NCBI GenBank assembly: GCA_022747635.1
Contig: JAKTNV010000006.1
Location: forward strand, 72,021,590 to 72,085,589
Length of the DNA: 64,000 nucleotides
DNA from: Hetaerina americana
Lineage: Eukaryota > Arthropoda > Insecta > Odonata > Calopterygidae
Direction of reading: 5' to 3'
A program made the position numbers and the translations under genes. The notes under the pieces were generated by a model. It did no database searches. It was not told the DNA's origin and saw nothing but the letters and a program-made list of their open reading frames with translations. The number at the start of each line of letters is the position of its first letter. The first letter of the stretch is position 1. Shown one piece after another: positions 35,401 to 46,625 of this stretch.

Positions 35401-35713
35401 CTTTATGGTTGATTGTGTTTTTAATCACATTACAATGATCACTTTTCTTTTGAATCATGCTAGAATTACCCATATTCTAACATGCAAAGGAAATGGCTGG
35501 CTTGTTAGCTCACTTGTTTGCAGGCTGCTAAGTTTGTTTGTCTGTGTCATTACAGTGATAATATTTAATAACTTCTCTACTAAACATATATTTTGTGAAC
35601 AACAAAAAATTTATTTAGAAATTTTATAACAATTTGAAATGCATTTGAAAACTCATTCATGGGGATTAGTGCACCTCCAAGTTCAGAAAGGGTTCTTTGT
35701 GTTTAAAATTATA
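35401..35713. other. intron 19, between SINE and mariner
   Basis: AT-rich, nothing recognised. Confidence 0.5.
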
Positions 35714-36700
35714 TGAGGGGGTAACCAGAAATAACAGGAATTATTTTTTTTTAGAGCTATGTATTTAATTTTTTTACAAAACAACCTTATCACCTTCAAA
35801 GTACCATCCATTACACTCAATGTATGTCCAATCTGCGAATCCATTCCTGGAAACATTTTTCAAACTCATTTGTTTTGATGGCCTGCAACTCCCACCTTAT
35901 TTTTTTCTTTACCGCTTCCACGTCATCAAAACATCCATTCATGTCCCTCTTTATTCAAGGAAATAAGAAGAAATTGTACAGAGAGGGATTTGGTGAGTAA
36001 GGGGCATGGGCCAAGGGAGCCATGCTGTTTTTGGTTGAAAACTGGCTCACTGAAATGGCTGCGTGAGCCTGTGTATTGTCATGGTAGAAAACCAGTCCTT
36101 TGTCTACCACAAATCAGGCATTTTTTATTGCACACTGTTATGTAATCTTTTTAATACCTCTGAATAGAAAGGCTGATTTACAGTTTGACCTAGTGGGACG
36201 AATTCATTCCTGTCACATCAAAAACAAATGATCGTCCTCTTGAGGTTTGATTTCACTTAACAAGCTTTTTTTGGGCGAGGGGACAATGAAGTTTTCCACT
36301 GGCTTGATTGTTTTTGGCAGGCGTCCTGAACAAGGCTTCTCATCAAGTAACTTTTCACCTTCTTTGAAATGAGGAAACCATTGATACACTGGTGATTTTC
36401 CCATTGCACAATCCTTGTAAGCTGTTTAACAACACAACAGCAGTTTCTGCAGTGTTTTTCCTACGTAGGAAGCAAAATCACATGGTGATGTGCTGTTCAT
36501 TTAAATCTGCTATGACGAAAAATGAGGAGCAAGCAAACCTGATTTTTCAAAAGTAATTGTTGTGACCATATGCAACCATCTGAGATGATAACAATGCCTC
36601 CGTAGAGCTCAGAACGATTTGCACTATGCTCACCTAATGCAAGAAATGTGTACCACAAAAGCTTTGCCAACTGCAGTACTATTCCTGTTATATCCCCTCA
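35714..36700 (-). mobile_element. mariner element, inactive, second lineage
   Basis: About 0.99 kb bounded by TA and by diverged inverted ends: TGAGGGGGTAACC at the left, and the complement of TGAGGGGATATAACAGG at the right. On the minus strand it encodes broken mariner transposase pieces: VYQWFPHFKEGEK and RLPKT (36.2-36.4 kb), and FYHDNTQAH and PYSPNPS (about 35.97-36.09 kb). The second catalytic Asp remains, but the third position is Asn (SLYNFFLF). Confidence 0.85.
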
Positions 36701-36872
36701 TATGAAAATTACATAGATATTATACTATGCTAAAAAGGTACTTGTTTAAAGATTTAGGGCTGAAATGGAGGATAATCTTAGCCTTATATCTTATGTGCAT
36801 GAAATTATGATAAACCTTATCTGAAATGTGTCAATGTGATAAAATTAAATCAGCATTTTACCCTTTTTGTAG

Positions 36873-37039
36873 CACGGGTTATATGCTGCTTTTTGATGGA
36901 AGAACTTGTACAGATGTCAATGAATGTAAGGAAAACCCAAGAGCTTGTAATGGTGGAAAATGTACAAATACTCCTGGAAGTTTTTCATGTAAATGTACTG
37001 AAGGTTTGCTTGCAGCACCAGAAGGAAACACATGCATAG
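36873..37039 (+). CDS. fbn: fibrillin exon 20: end of cbEGF plus cbEGF
   Basis: Completes the exon-19 module (TGYMLLFDGRTC) and encodes DVNECKENPRAC through TCI. Phase 2 in, phase 1 out; 55 codons with shared bases. The acceptor TTTTTGTAG at 36872 restores AGC for Ser. Confidence 0.92.
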
Positions 37040-37850
37040 GTAAAAATCACAAATTTGTCACATTTTCTCTTTGCAATAAATTAAAGGCAAATTCTCCCTT
37101 GTGATACCATTATTCTCTTAATAACCTTCTAAAATGGCATCTCTGAGTACCTAAAATCATTACCATAAACATTATTTTAGAAATGAAATCGATGCATATA
37201 CATGATAAAATAATAAATTTTTTACTGTTGAGATTGTTTGGGTGGTAAGGTGGTGATGTGTCTAAATGTCTCTGGCCCATTCTGAGAGTTATATATTCAG
37301 AGGTCATCTTGCTTTTGCTTTCAGTGTTACACACACATAATATCCTCTCTTGTCCACCTCCCTCCTTGTAACCCTTGCTATCATAAACCAACTCTGTCTC
37401 ACCTCAACTCGAAGAATATCATTCTTTTTCATTTGAAATAGATGGCATGGCCATCGAATTCTAATAGTATATATGCAAGAGTCCTTATTTTTGGTGTATA
37501 TATTTTAATAGTGATTTTAACATCTTTATCTATTTGATTTGACCCCATGAAGGATACCTCCAGGTTGCAAGCAGACAAATGGGTTTGTGAGGAAAATAAT
37601 TCAATTCTGGGAATCAACTTAGGACTCTCACACTGATATTCTCAAAGTGATTTCGACAAAAGGGCCCAACAGATATTTTTCAAGCTTGCAGGCTACATTT
37701 GGAAAAATTTTAGTGAATAAAGAAATTACTTTGTGCATTTGAATGATGTATTGCATACACCATAAGTAGCTGCAATGCATATTTTTCATTACATTCAGCA
37801 ACAAAATTATGTTACATATTTATTCTTTCAATGAAGATAGGATTGGAGGG
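37040..37850. other. intron 20, left part
   Basis: AT-rich; no element recognised with confidence. Confidence 0.45.
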
Positions 37851-37869
37851 ATAGGTGATTTATCTGCTG

Positions 37870-38610
37870 TCTGTACATTTCTCAGACTGCTCAGGTGCTT
37901 GTGGTAGATGGAGGGTGAGGATCGGTCGTGCTAGACAGGGTAGTATAACTAGACTAACTAAGGGTACTCACTATCATCTGTTATTTTCAATGCATATGCT
38001 GAAGTAATGCTAAGGGAGGCATGGGAAGTGCTGGAGGGAGGGGTGAAAGTTGTTGAAGAATTCATAAAATCAGTTAGATTGCCATATAGCCAAGCTTTAG
38101 TTAAACAGCCAACCAGCCAAGGTGTTATCAATCATTACTGAACACTTAATGACATGAGTGTGATAGGCATGTGAGGAGAGTTAATGCAAAAAAACAAAGG
38201 CCCTGACGTTTTCAAGAAAGAAAAAGGCTAAGTTAATTGTTAAAAAAGCTGGCAATAAGTGTTTTGGACCAAAAGGTTGAAGTAGTTGGGCCAAAATAGG
38301 AAGACTTGTGTTAGGCAAAAATTCTTTCACAATAAGGAAGAAATCGATGACAGTGGTATTGAGTAAGGGTGGTAAGAAAAGGCTCATTAAAACTTGACTT
38401 GAAATTTGATTTGGTGTCGGGTTGAAACATGGTCATTAAAGCAAGATGATTGGTGTAGATTGGAGACTATTAAAGGGCAGCTGTGGAGATGGATTGAAAG
38501 GGGGAAAAATGAAGATATTTGGCAAGGTAAGGGAGGAGCAAGATTTGTTAGGAGAAGCCCAAAGGAGGCACAAAAGGTGAATAGAGTATTTTAATGACCA
38601 TTGGATGTTG
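37870..38610 (+). mobile_element. LINE remnant
   Basis: Broken plus-strand frames include FNAYAEVMLREAWEV and KVVEEFIKSV (about 37990-38080, just before the site of the lost YADD box) and a C-terminal WCRVETWSLKQDDWCRLE...LWRWIER stretch (38410-38510). Sequence style is that of the minus-strand remnant at 2.75-3.6 kb. Confidence 0.65.
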
Positions 38611-38699
38611 TAGACTGTGATTGAGGGGAGAAGCAATTTTGCAAGCAAGGTAGTGGGAGGAAAAGGGTAGGCGTGTTGAACAGAACAGAGGAATGTAGA

Positions 38700-39030
38700 A
38701 TGTATGTGGAATTGAGGGACAGTTAAATAGAGTGTGGGTCAGATTGTGTATTGTTAGTTATAGTTAAGAAACGTACTTATGATCAGACTGAGCCCATTCA
38801 AAAACTACCTTAAATGGTAGCTACCTAATAATGACTATTTGTCACTTATTATTGTATTTTAATATATTACTTATCATTTGTAATCAGTATAGGGCAAGTT
38901 AGAGGAAAATATGCTTAAAATTTCTGGTAAAATTTTCATGGCTTTTCAGATGGGTTGTATTCATTTCTTTGAATGATTCGATACTTGATATAATTCGTTG
39001 TCTCGGGCGTGACTTCATGGAATCGACTTA
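38700..39030. other. intron 20, right part before palindrome
   Basis: AT-rich, nothing recognised. Confidence 0.5.
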
Positions 39031-39034
39031 ACAT

Positions 39035-39217
39035 AATGAAAAGAGAAACTTTGTAATTCCACATAGATTTATTATACGGACGACCTAGGTTTCGACGTGG
39101 CACGTCATCATCAGGTGATGATGACGTGCCACGTGACCTGATGATGACGTGCCACGTCGAAACCTAGGTCGTCCGTATAATAAATCTATGTGGAATTACA
39201 AAGTTTCTCTTTTCATT
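39035..39217. repeat. 82-bp-arm palindrome, Penelope-type terminal repeat pair
   Basis: Arms 39035-39116 and 39136-39217 appear to be perfect reverse complements, separated by 19 nt. Outer ends read AATGAAAAGAGAAACTTTG. Each arm contains CTGATGA, a self-complementary GACGT/ACGTC segment and GAAACCTAGGTC in order. The spacer repeats part of the arm. It resembles two head-to-head copies of a Penelope-like-element terminal repeat; no coding part is present. Confidence 0.8.
39135..39173 (+). ncRNA. hammerhead ribozyme-like motif
   Basis: In order: GAC, CTGATGA (39138-39144), one extra T, helix II GACGT/ACGTC with loop GCC (39146-39158), GAAA (39159-39162), helix III A-CC/GG-T with loop TA (39162-39169), C at the expected cleavage position (39170), then GTC pairing with the first GAC. 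All core bases are present except that the extra T after A9 departs from the canonical core. Helix I is only 3 bp and the surrounding palindrome would compete with folding. It lies in the sense orientation of the host intron. Confidence 0.55.
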
Positions 39218-39599
39218 ATTCGATACTTGATTTCACTTATTCCGCAGAGAAACTCCCAAAGCTTTTAACTTAAAGTGGTTGCTTCTCTTTATTGTTTACT
39301 CATACTATTTTTGGCTGTACTCTAAACAGCATACTGGTACTATACCATATGCATTCCCAAGTAGAAGGGTTCAGGAGTGAATGAGGAATATCTGTAATGG
39401 GTATGAAGTAGTTTCCTTTGATAAATCTTGTGAACATGAATAGTATGAGGGCAGGAAGGCTTTTAGTAATAAGACTTGTTTATATTTGTGTGAGACTGTC
39501 TAAATCTCCTAAATTATGTGACCTTTTGGTTTGCCTGGACTTGTTAAGATGACATACATTTTGGTGGCTATACTGACTTAAACAGTAACTCTCTTTCAG
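39218..39599. other. intron 20, end
   Basis: AT-rich, acceptor CTCTTTCAG at 39599. Confidence 0.55.
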
Positions 39600-39793
39600 A
39601 TGTTGATGAATGTGAAATGAATCCACAGATTTGTGAAAATGGTGAATGTGATAACACATTGGGTTCATTTATTTGTCGCTGTGAGGATGGCTATTCTGTT
39701 AAACCAGATGATGGTCACGGCTGCACTGATGAGGATGAATGTCTCCTTGGTATCCATAACTGTGATCCAAATGCGGAATGTATGAACACACAG
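39600..39793 (+). CDS. fbn: fibrillin exon 21: cbEGF and start of next
   Basis: Complete module DVDECEMNPQIC to HGC, then the first half of DEDECLLGIHNC up to MNTQ. Phase 1 in, phase 0 out; the intron sits inside the second module. The GIHNC pattern equals the GAHNC module of vertebrate fibrillin. Confidence 0.94.
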
Positions 39794-39874
39794 GTAAAAT
39801 GCATATCTATTGCTCTACTTTCAAAGCTAGGAATGAAATGCAAAATCAATTTAATCTAACATTTATTTGCCCAG

Positions 39875-40009
39875 GGTGCCTATGATTGTCGCTGCTTAAA
39901 GGGGTTTACTGGAAATGGCATCACCTGTAGAGATGTGAATGAGTGTCTCATCAATAATGGTGGCTGTGATGAAAATGCTCAATGTGTTAATACTGATGGA
40001 TCTTTTAAG
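39875..40009 (+). CDS. fbn: fibrillin exon 22: cbEGF halves
   Basis: Phase 0 at both ends. It begins GAYDCRC (end of the exon-21 module, with the GFTGNGITC tail) and encodes the first part of [12 protein letters not shown] up to GSFK. Both flanking introns interrupt modules. Confidence 0.93.
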
Positions 40010-40620
40010 GTGAGAATATTAGCTATCTTTTCTTCAGCCAACGTTATTTATATTTTTCTAGTGCATTACATGAATTAAAATTTTCTGGTTACATAGTTTC
40101 TGGCATCAGTGTGCAGCAATTAAATATGTCCCTTTTTCAGTCAAATTCCAAATCCAGTTTTTCAGCATCGGAGGGAGGGCTGTAATTCAAAATGTTATGA
40201 AAATCCATCTCGCAAAAAAAAACTGACAATTTCTAGAAATGTACTCATGATTCACTATATTGAACCGATTTTACTTGAACCTTTACTCAAATGATCTATT
40301 GATTTCAGCAAAGGGTTAATTCACCAAGAAGTAAGGTTTATGAAAAATTTGCGTATAAGTTAAAAAAGAATTTAATCTTTTTAGTTTATGTAAAATGCAT
40401 TTTGTTTTGAGGGAATACATTCAGGAATTTTCCAGGGGAGACCAAGCATATTAAAGAGTGCTTAAGATAATGGTATTTAACATTTTCATGTTTTATTTTC
40501 CATTTCCAGCCCATTTTGCTTGAATAATCTTTCTGCAACATAGGAAATTCATCTATTAATGGCATTTGTGTGTGCAAGGATTCTCAGACCAATTGGTGAC
40601 CATAACGGGTGGTTTTCAGA
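40010..40620. other. intron 22, left part
   Basis: AT-rich; nothing recognised. Confidence 0.5.
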
Positions 40621-40750
40621 GTTTAAGAGGACGCCTTGATAGCTTAACTGGCTAAAGTGTTCAGCCGGACATTGAAGGATCCGGGTTCGAATCCTGGTCA
40701 ATGCGAATGATTTTTGCACTCTGAAATTGTTGTATTGAAATCACAGATGG
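40621..40750 (+). repeat. tRNA-derived SINE, full head
   Basis: Begins TTTTCAGAGTTTAAGAGGACGCC, followed by a tRNA-like body (TAGCTTAACTGGC as A-box region, GGGTTCGAATCC as B box), and then the family tail AATGATTTTTGCACTCTGAA. The tRNA-like part even has mostly paired acceptor ends, but no clear anticodon arm, so it is not called as a tRNA gene. Confidence 0.8.
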
Positions 40751-40760
40751 TGTCAGGGAT

Positions 40761-41122
40761 AGAGAATGGAATAACATATGTATCCAACTTTGATTTACTT
40801 CTTTTTATTCACCCACTTAATCTTATATTGTGTAATGAGTGTTGCCAGAAGGAAAATTCCCTTTAATTTCAATATGAAGTTTTATGTAGTGCTTCATTTT
40901 GGAGTTTAGTGCTCCGGGGATCCACTCAGTATCTCTTATTGCTTTCCGGTTTTTGTTACTAATATTCTTTTCCATTGAAAAATATTAATTTTTGGGCACA
41001 AGGTTAAAATGTTTTATTTTGTTGGCATTATTTTAAGAGGTTAAATGCTATGGCAAAGCACGGAATGCCATTAAAGCCATTAATTTCTCTGTAATGACAA
41101 TGATTTTGCTATTTTTCTGTAG
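40761..41122. other. intron 22, right part
   Basis: AT-rich, ending in TTTTTCTGTAG. Confidence 0.5.
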
Positions 41123-41300
41123 TGTGTCTGTGATTCAGGATTTAGAGGTGATGGGCATTCTTGTATGGATATTGATGAGTGCTCTGACAACCCTGAACTT
41201 TGTGAAAATGGTCACTGCCTTAATTACCCTGGATCTTTCCGATGTGAATGTGAGATGGGATTCATGCATCCAAGTGAAATGAACGAGCAGGCTTGTATTG
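41123..41300 (+). CDS. fbn: fibrillin exon 23: end of cbEGF plus cbEGF
   Basis: Opens [14 protein letters not shown] to finish the exon-22 module, then [12 protein letters not shown] through ACI. Phase 0 in, phase 1 out. The GDG tail of the first module is shared with the corresponding vertebrate modules. Confidence 0.94.
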
Positions 41301-41800
41301 GTAAGCATTTTTTTCTTGCAGGAAGTATTATGTCATTATAAATATTATTTATGACAAATTTTGTACAATAAAGTGTTATGTGTCCATGAACTTTACAGAT
41401 ATTAATTTCGAGGTTTTAAAACGGTTAATATTTTTTAGACCAGTCAATTTTTTTCACAAGAGTTGGCATATAACTGAAGAAAATTAAGTAGAAGGAATCA
41501 GTTTTCTGTGATTAGCGATTTCACATATGCAAATGTACATTTCAAGTTATCATGTACAGTGATGGATAATTACATAATTAAATGGCCAATGACTGAAAAA
41601 AGATGGGAAATAAAATGGGGTCATGGTAGAATGAGGTATGGGTGGGGAATAAAAAAAAAGTTGTTTATTTTAGTTTTTTAAATTCTCATGTCTTTTGCCG
41701 TGGTAAAAATTTGCAGTAATTCATGAAAGATTATTATAATGTTTTGTAATATGGGAAGCAAACATTTTCTCGCTAATTATGACTTGTCTTTTATATTTAG
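41301..41800. other. intron 23
   Basis: AT-rich, nothing recognised. Confidence 0.55.
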
Positions 41801-41914
41801 ACATCAACGAGTGCCAAATGTTCAGCAACCTCTGTGTCTTTGGGCAATGTGAAAACATATTTGGAATGTTTCGATGCCAGTGTAATGAAGGTTATCAGCT
41901 GGATGGATCTGGAG
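41801..41914 (+). CDS. fbn: fibrillin exon 24: cbEGF without last cysteine
   Basis: 38 codons, [17 protein letters not shown] to DGSG. The sixth cysteine is in exon 25 (GNC). VFGxC matches the SLPNICVFGTC module of vertebrates. Confidence 0.92.
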
Positions 41915-42042
41915 GTATGAATTGATTTTCAATCAGAAATTGTGAACATGTTCATTTGTCTCCAAACAGTCCTCAGTCATATTTAGTATGATTTTAATGC
42001 AATATGTGATATAATTCCACCAAAAAATTTCTTTTCAAACAG

Positions 42043-42177
42043 GAAATTGCACTGATATAAATGAGTGTGAGAGTCCCTTAGCATGCCAGTATGGTACTTG
42101 CATAAACACTCAAGGGAAGTTTATATGCCAATGTCCGCCAAATTATGAACTTGTTCCTGCTGGAAATGCTTGTGTTG
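42043..42177 (+). CDS. fbn: fibrillin exon 25: end of cbEGF plus cbEGF before TB4
   Basis: Starts GNCTD, as in the vertebrate SGGNCTD junction, then DINECESPLAC to ACV. Phase 1 at both ends. It is the last of the twelve cbEGF modules between TB3 and TB4. Confidence 0.93.
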
Positions 42178-43393
42178 GTAAGTCACCTGAATTCAATCTT
42201 GTTGTATGTGTTAATCTAAGAATACTGATTGTGTATTATTTAAAGCTGCCCTTGTTAACTTATTATGACATTATATGACACTCTTTAGATCAGCATCTAG
42301 GCATGAAATAGGGGAAAAGGAACTAGATGTCATTGGTGTCACAAAAACATCATCATTTGGTCAGAGATATGGCTGAATAAAGTGCTAGTTTACCTTACAA
42401 GCCAGGGGAGAAAAATTAGTGATGACATCTCAAATTGGTTCTGTCAGCATGGTGCTATGAAGCAATTAAGCAAAAATACTTATTACAGTAAAATTATCAT
42501 ACTGAAGCTATGCAGAGAGAGACTAACTTATGTTATGTTTATAACCTGCAAAGGGGATACCTTGAGAGCCTGACTCATTGTCAGAGGATATCAGGTCCTT
42601 ATCTCACCTGATGAAGGGGCTAAATGTTTCAAGGGGTTTCCTTGCTTCTGTCACCAGAACATAGAGCCTAAGATGCTGCATTAAATTTCAGCTATAAACA
42701 ATGTTCCCTCATGGGGAAGACTCATTGTAAGATTATACAAGGTCTCTCACTCTATGTCATATTCATTATAATTTCTATCTCCCCAGATGAGTGTCAAATG
42801 CCTCAAAGACACTCCTTTGTGAGAGCAATGGACCTATTCTGCTGAGAAACTGGAAAAAGTTAAATTGCTATCCAAAGAAGTTATGAAAATATCAATTACC
42901 AAAAGCATCCTTGCCATGCAAAATGCCTAGAGTTTCAATGATTATTTCAGTGGTTATTGAAATTAAAAGAACCATGTAAATTTAAAGAAAAAACTACAGC
43001 AGAATTAATATGAAAGCATATGAATAAGCATATAAATTCGAGAATTGGATCAATATGAGAAAAAATTGATAAAACTAGCGCAATGAGGTCCAAAAAAAAA
43101 AGAATAGAGTGTAAAAGTGGGAATAATTCAATTTTTATTAACATTTATAGTCATTGACAAACTAGTTGCCTAGACTGATGCTGGAATTCCTGAGAAAATT
43201 CATTTGCGTCACTCACAGTAATTTTGGCACTTAAGAGTTTTATTACTGAGTATATAATATTGAGGATATTATTTCATACTAGTCAAAATTTGGCTGACTT
43301 GGTCATTAACCTACTTATTCTTTAAGTTGTATTCTGGATAATTTTTATTCATCAGGGGAGGCATTGTGTTCTTAGTTCTTTGATTTTTTAAAG
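42178..43393. other. intron 25
   Basis: AT-rich. A segment at 42280-42580 reads faintly like a LINE endonuclease (DVIGVTKTS), too weak to call. Confidence 0.45.
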
Positions 43394-43608
43394 ATCAGCG
43401 ACAAGGAAGGTGTTACTTGGATGTGGATGAAAGGCATGGCAGAAAGAGGTGCACTAATGAAATGGGAAGACCAATCTCTAAATCAACTTGTTGCTGCTCA
43501 ATTGGAAGGGGATGGGGACCAAGATGTGAAATATGTCCTGTGCCAGATACAGAAGAATACAAAGCTCTGTGCCCTGGAGGAATTGGATATAAGCCAAATC
43601 CTGTCACG
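43394..43608 (+). CDS. fbn: fibrillin exon 26: TB4 domain
   Basis: A whole TB domain: RCYLDVDERHG, KRC, KSTCCCSIGRGWGPRC, EICP, and EYKALCPGGIGYKPNPVT. Very close to vertebrate TB4, but the integrin-binding RGD of that domain is absent: the loop reads DERHGRK. Phase 1 in, phase 0 out. Confidence 0.96.
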
Positions 43609-44850
43609 GTAATCACATCATTTGATCCTAATGCCATTTAGAGTATTTAATGTATCAACTGGGTGGGTGATGGTGGGGTATGTATGTTAATAGGTTAGTT
43701 TTATTATCTGGTAGTGTGCTCAACAAATAAGCAGATCTAGATGAGAAACAGCTGCAGTCAGAGGGTATAAAAGGTTTACCCCTGAGTACTCTTGTTTGAT
43801 AGAGGTAACAAATTACACAGAATCCTAGAATGTACCACAAAATGATGATTATTTACTGTCTTCAATTAGGACAAGATGATGGTCAGTCCTCCTGGCCCTA
43901 GTCCAAAGTTCAGGTCAATCTTCTCCGCATAACCTATGCTCCTTTTATACATTATTTCTTTCTTTGGACCTTCATACTTCTGCCCCATTGATCTGCAAAA
44001 AGTGATTACCAATAGTTAACATTTTTAAGACCAATATTTCTCGCCAAAACCCAAGGGTTGAACTACTGAAAGTATATGTGAGTAATACTTTTGAGGGATT
44101 GAAACTTCATCTCCAAAAATTCACATCACCTAAATTATAATGTGAATATGATATAATTAGTTTTATGACATTGCAATCTGCGGAAAATAAAAATAATTCA
44201 ATATATTTACCTTGATTGATAGGTTCAAGATATCAAAATGAAAAATTTTGACTTTGCTGAAACTCTAGGGTTCCCAAGAAATGAAAACTATGGTTGACCT
44301 ATGGATGAGATGTAAAAAAAGTCAACCTTTTGCTATGAGAACTATGGGGTATGAGTACATATGGTATTCATTTTCTTTTTCTCTCCTGCTTGCCAGACAT
44401 TTTCCTTCTATCATAGTGTTCCACATCCTGTGATCTTCAATGTTTCCTCCAACCAATAGATTCCAACTTCTTCTAATTTCTTTTATTGTGAGCCTACCAT
44501 ATATTTTACTTCTTTAATTTTCTTCCTCCCTAATAGGCTTGTTTCTTTGATATCTATATCCACACTTGGAAGACAAACATTCTATGCACATAGTATTTTC
44601 TCAAAGGTCAGGTTTCTTAATGGTTCAATGCTATCAGCCTTTATCACTTGTATTTGTCTTTACCTAACACATGTATTCATATTTTTTTAAATTCAAATAG
44701 ACTATCAGAGCTTCATAAGTGCTTCTAAATTTATTTTCTTTATTACTTACCACCATACATATTTCTTATTCTACTTAGCCCTTAAAAATATTAATCCTTG
44801 GTTTTTCTACCTTCACTCTAGACTTTTTTTTTTAAATGTACCCCCACATA
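43609..44850. other. intron 26, left part
   Basis: AT-rich and CpG-poor; nothing recognised before the mariner. Confidence 0.5.
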
Positions 44851-46173
44851 CTACCTTGATCAAAAAGTTCCCGGAATAACCACCGTGTGGCGCTCCCATC
44901 GTTCCGATTTGAGTTCTGTTTTTTTTTGTTAAATTGGTACATCTGTTGTTGATATTCCCTTTAAATCTTAGTGTCATAACTTGACATTTGCAAAAGTTAC
45001 GTAGCCAAGAGTACATCTATCTCTGTGTGTGTTGGCGATTTTTTACAATTTCAGAAATGGATTTAAATTTGCAACAACGAACTTGTATTAAATTTTGCGT
45101 AAAAAACGGATTTAGTGGCGCACGGACGTTGGAAATGTTGGAAAAGTGTTTCGGCAACGATTCTCTAAAAAAAACGGTCGTCTACCAGTGGCACGAGCGG
45201 TTCAGAAGTGGTCGTGAGTCAATCGAAGATGATGAACGCAGTGGCAGACCATCGACATCGAAAGTCGGTGAAAAAATTGATAAAGTAAAAGAAATGTTGG
45301 TCAATAACCGCAAATTAACCATCAGAGAAATAGCGGAGGACTTGAACATTGCCTATGGATCCGCCCAAGACATTGTGGTTAATGATTTGGGTTTCCGTCG
45401 TGTAGCATGCCAAAAGACCTAAATTTCATGCAAAAAAGAGACCGTGTTGACGTCGCAAAAGACATGATTTGCGAGGCTGAATCCGATCCCACATTCATCA
45501 AAAGGATCATTACTGGAGACGAGACGTGGGTTTATGAGTACGACACGCAATCCAGACATCAGGCAAGTGAATGGCGTTCACCAAATGAGCCGAGACCAAA
45601 AAAACCACGTCGTTTTCAGTCAAAAAAGAAGGCAATGCTGACGGTTTTCATGGATTACAACGGTGTAGTGCATCATGAATTTTTGCCAGAAGGCCAGACA
45701 GTAAACAAAGAGTATTATTTGGGCGCTATGAGACGTTTGCGTGAAGCAATTCGCCGAAAGAGACCAGAAATGTGGGCAGAAAACTCGTGGATTTTGCACC
45801 ATGATAACGCACCGTCGCACAGTGCTATCATTATTCGTAATTTTTTGACGAAAAATGCAACAAATACCATCCAACAGCCACCGAATTCACCTGATTTGGC
45901 TCCCTGTGACTTCTTTCTGTTCAATCGAGTTAAAAAACCATTACGGGGAACGCGTTTTAGCAGCCGAGAGGAAGTAATGGAAAAATCGCAGGAAGCACTG
46001 ATGGACATACCGAAAACCGAATATAAAAAATGTTTCGAGGATTGGATCAAGCGCTGGCATAAGTGTGTTGCAGTCGATGGGGATTACTTTGAAGGGGACA
46101 ATATAGATTTAGATGAATAAACTTGTATTTTTAATTTTCTGAATAAATTCCGGGAAATTTTTGATCGAGGTAG
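44851..46173 (+). mobile_element. mariner transposon, near full length
   Basis: 1323 bp between TA duplications (44849-44850 and 46174-46175). The inverted ends read CTACCTTGATCAAAAAG (left) and CTACCTCGATCAAAAAT (right, complemented) and continue to CCCGGAAT. Much richer in CpG than the surrounding intron, indicating a recent arrival. Confidence 0.95.
45057..46120 (+). pseudogene. mariner transposase, one frameshift
   Basis: The N-terminal frame (45057-45422) encodes the paired helix-turn-helix DNA-binding part (VYQWHERFRSGRESIEDDERSGRPS, LTIREIAEDLN). The C-terminal frame (open from 45407 to 46120) encodes the catalytic domain: GDETW (first Asp), HHDNAPSHS (second Asp) and SPDLAPCDFF (third Asp), with 34 residues between the last two, the D,D34D mariner pattern. 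The frames overlap near 45410, where a few residues before PKDLNF seem missing, so a small deletion broke the gene. All catalytic residues remain. Confidence 0.92.
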
Positions 46174-46175
46174 TA

Positions 46176-46330
46176 TATATGCATAGTAACTTCTTCCAAC
46201 ATTGATTTTTTTCTGGCATATAAATATTCCCTATGAGCATTCTTACTAACATTTCTTTTTCTGAATGCAGAATTTTCCCAGAGGTCAAACTAAGCAATAT
46301 AATAAATAATACCAAATGGCCTATTTTCTT
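46176..46330. other. intron 26, flank of mariner
   Basis: AT-rich; no feature. Confidence 0.4.
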
Positions 46331-46423
46331 AATTTAAACTGGCCATGGTTGCAACACTGGTCATAATCAAGGCCCTGGCATTTTGATCATGATACTGTGT
46401 TGAAACTATGGCCAGTTAAAATT
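46331..46423. repeat. small imperfect palindrome
   Basis: 27-nt arms at 46331-46357 and 46397-46423 (ACTGGCCATGGTTGC and its near complement) around a 39-nt centre. Possibly a short fold-back transposon end pair; family unknown. Confidence 0.5.
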
Positions 46424-46625
46424 GTAAAATTAACTTTATAGTATCATATTTCATATGCAATGGGAATCAATTTGCAAAGTGTTTCCTGGAAAGTGTTGTG
46501 AACAGTAAGACATGTTTCAATTGCAATTTGGATCTCCAAGGAGTGTTTAATAAAGAGTGATCTTACATTTATTACTGCTCAATTTATGGCAAATATTTAG
46601 GTTTATCTCAAATTGTTGGCTCATA

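Noticed and set aside
40630..40710. Functional tRNA gene
   Set aside because: A and B boxes and mostly paired acceptor ends are present, but there is no convincing anticodon arm and the same sequence recurs with a shared tail at other loci, so it is a SINE.
42280..42580. LINE endonuclease fragment
   Set aside because: Only a few residues (DVIGVTKTS) resemble an endonuclease; too short and broken to support.
42600..42650. Another hammerhead-like motif (CTGATGA near 42607)
   Set aside because: No helix II complement and no GAAA in the right place.
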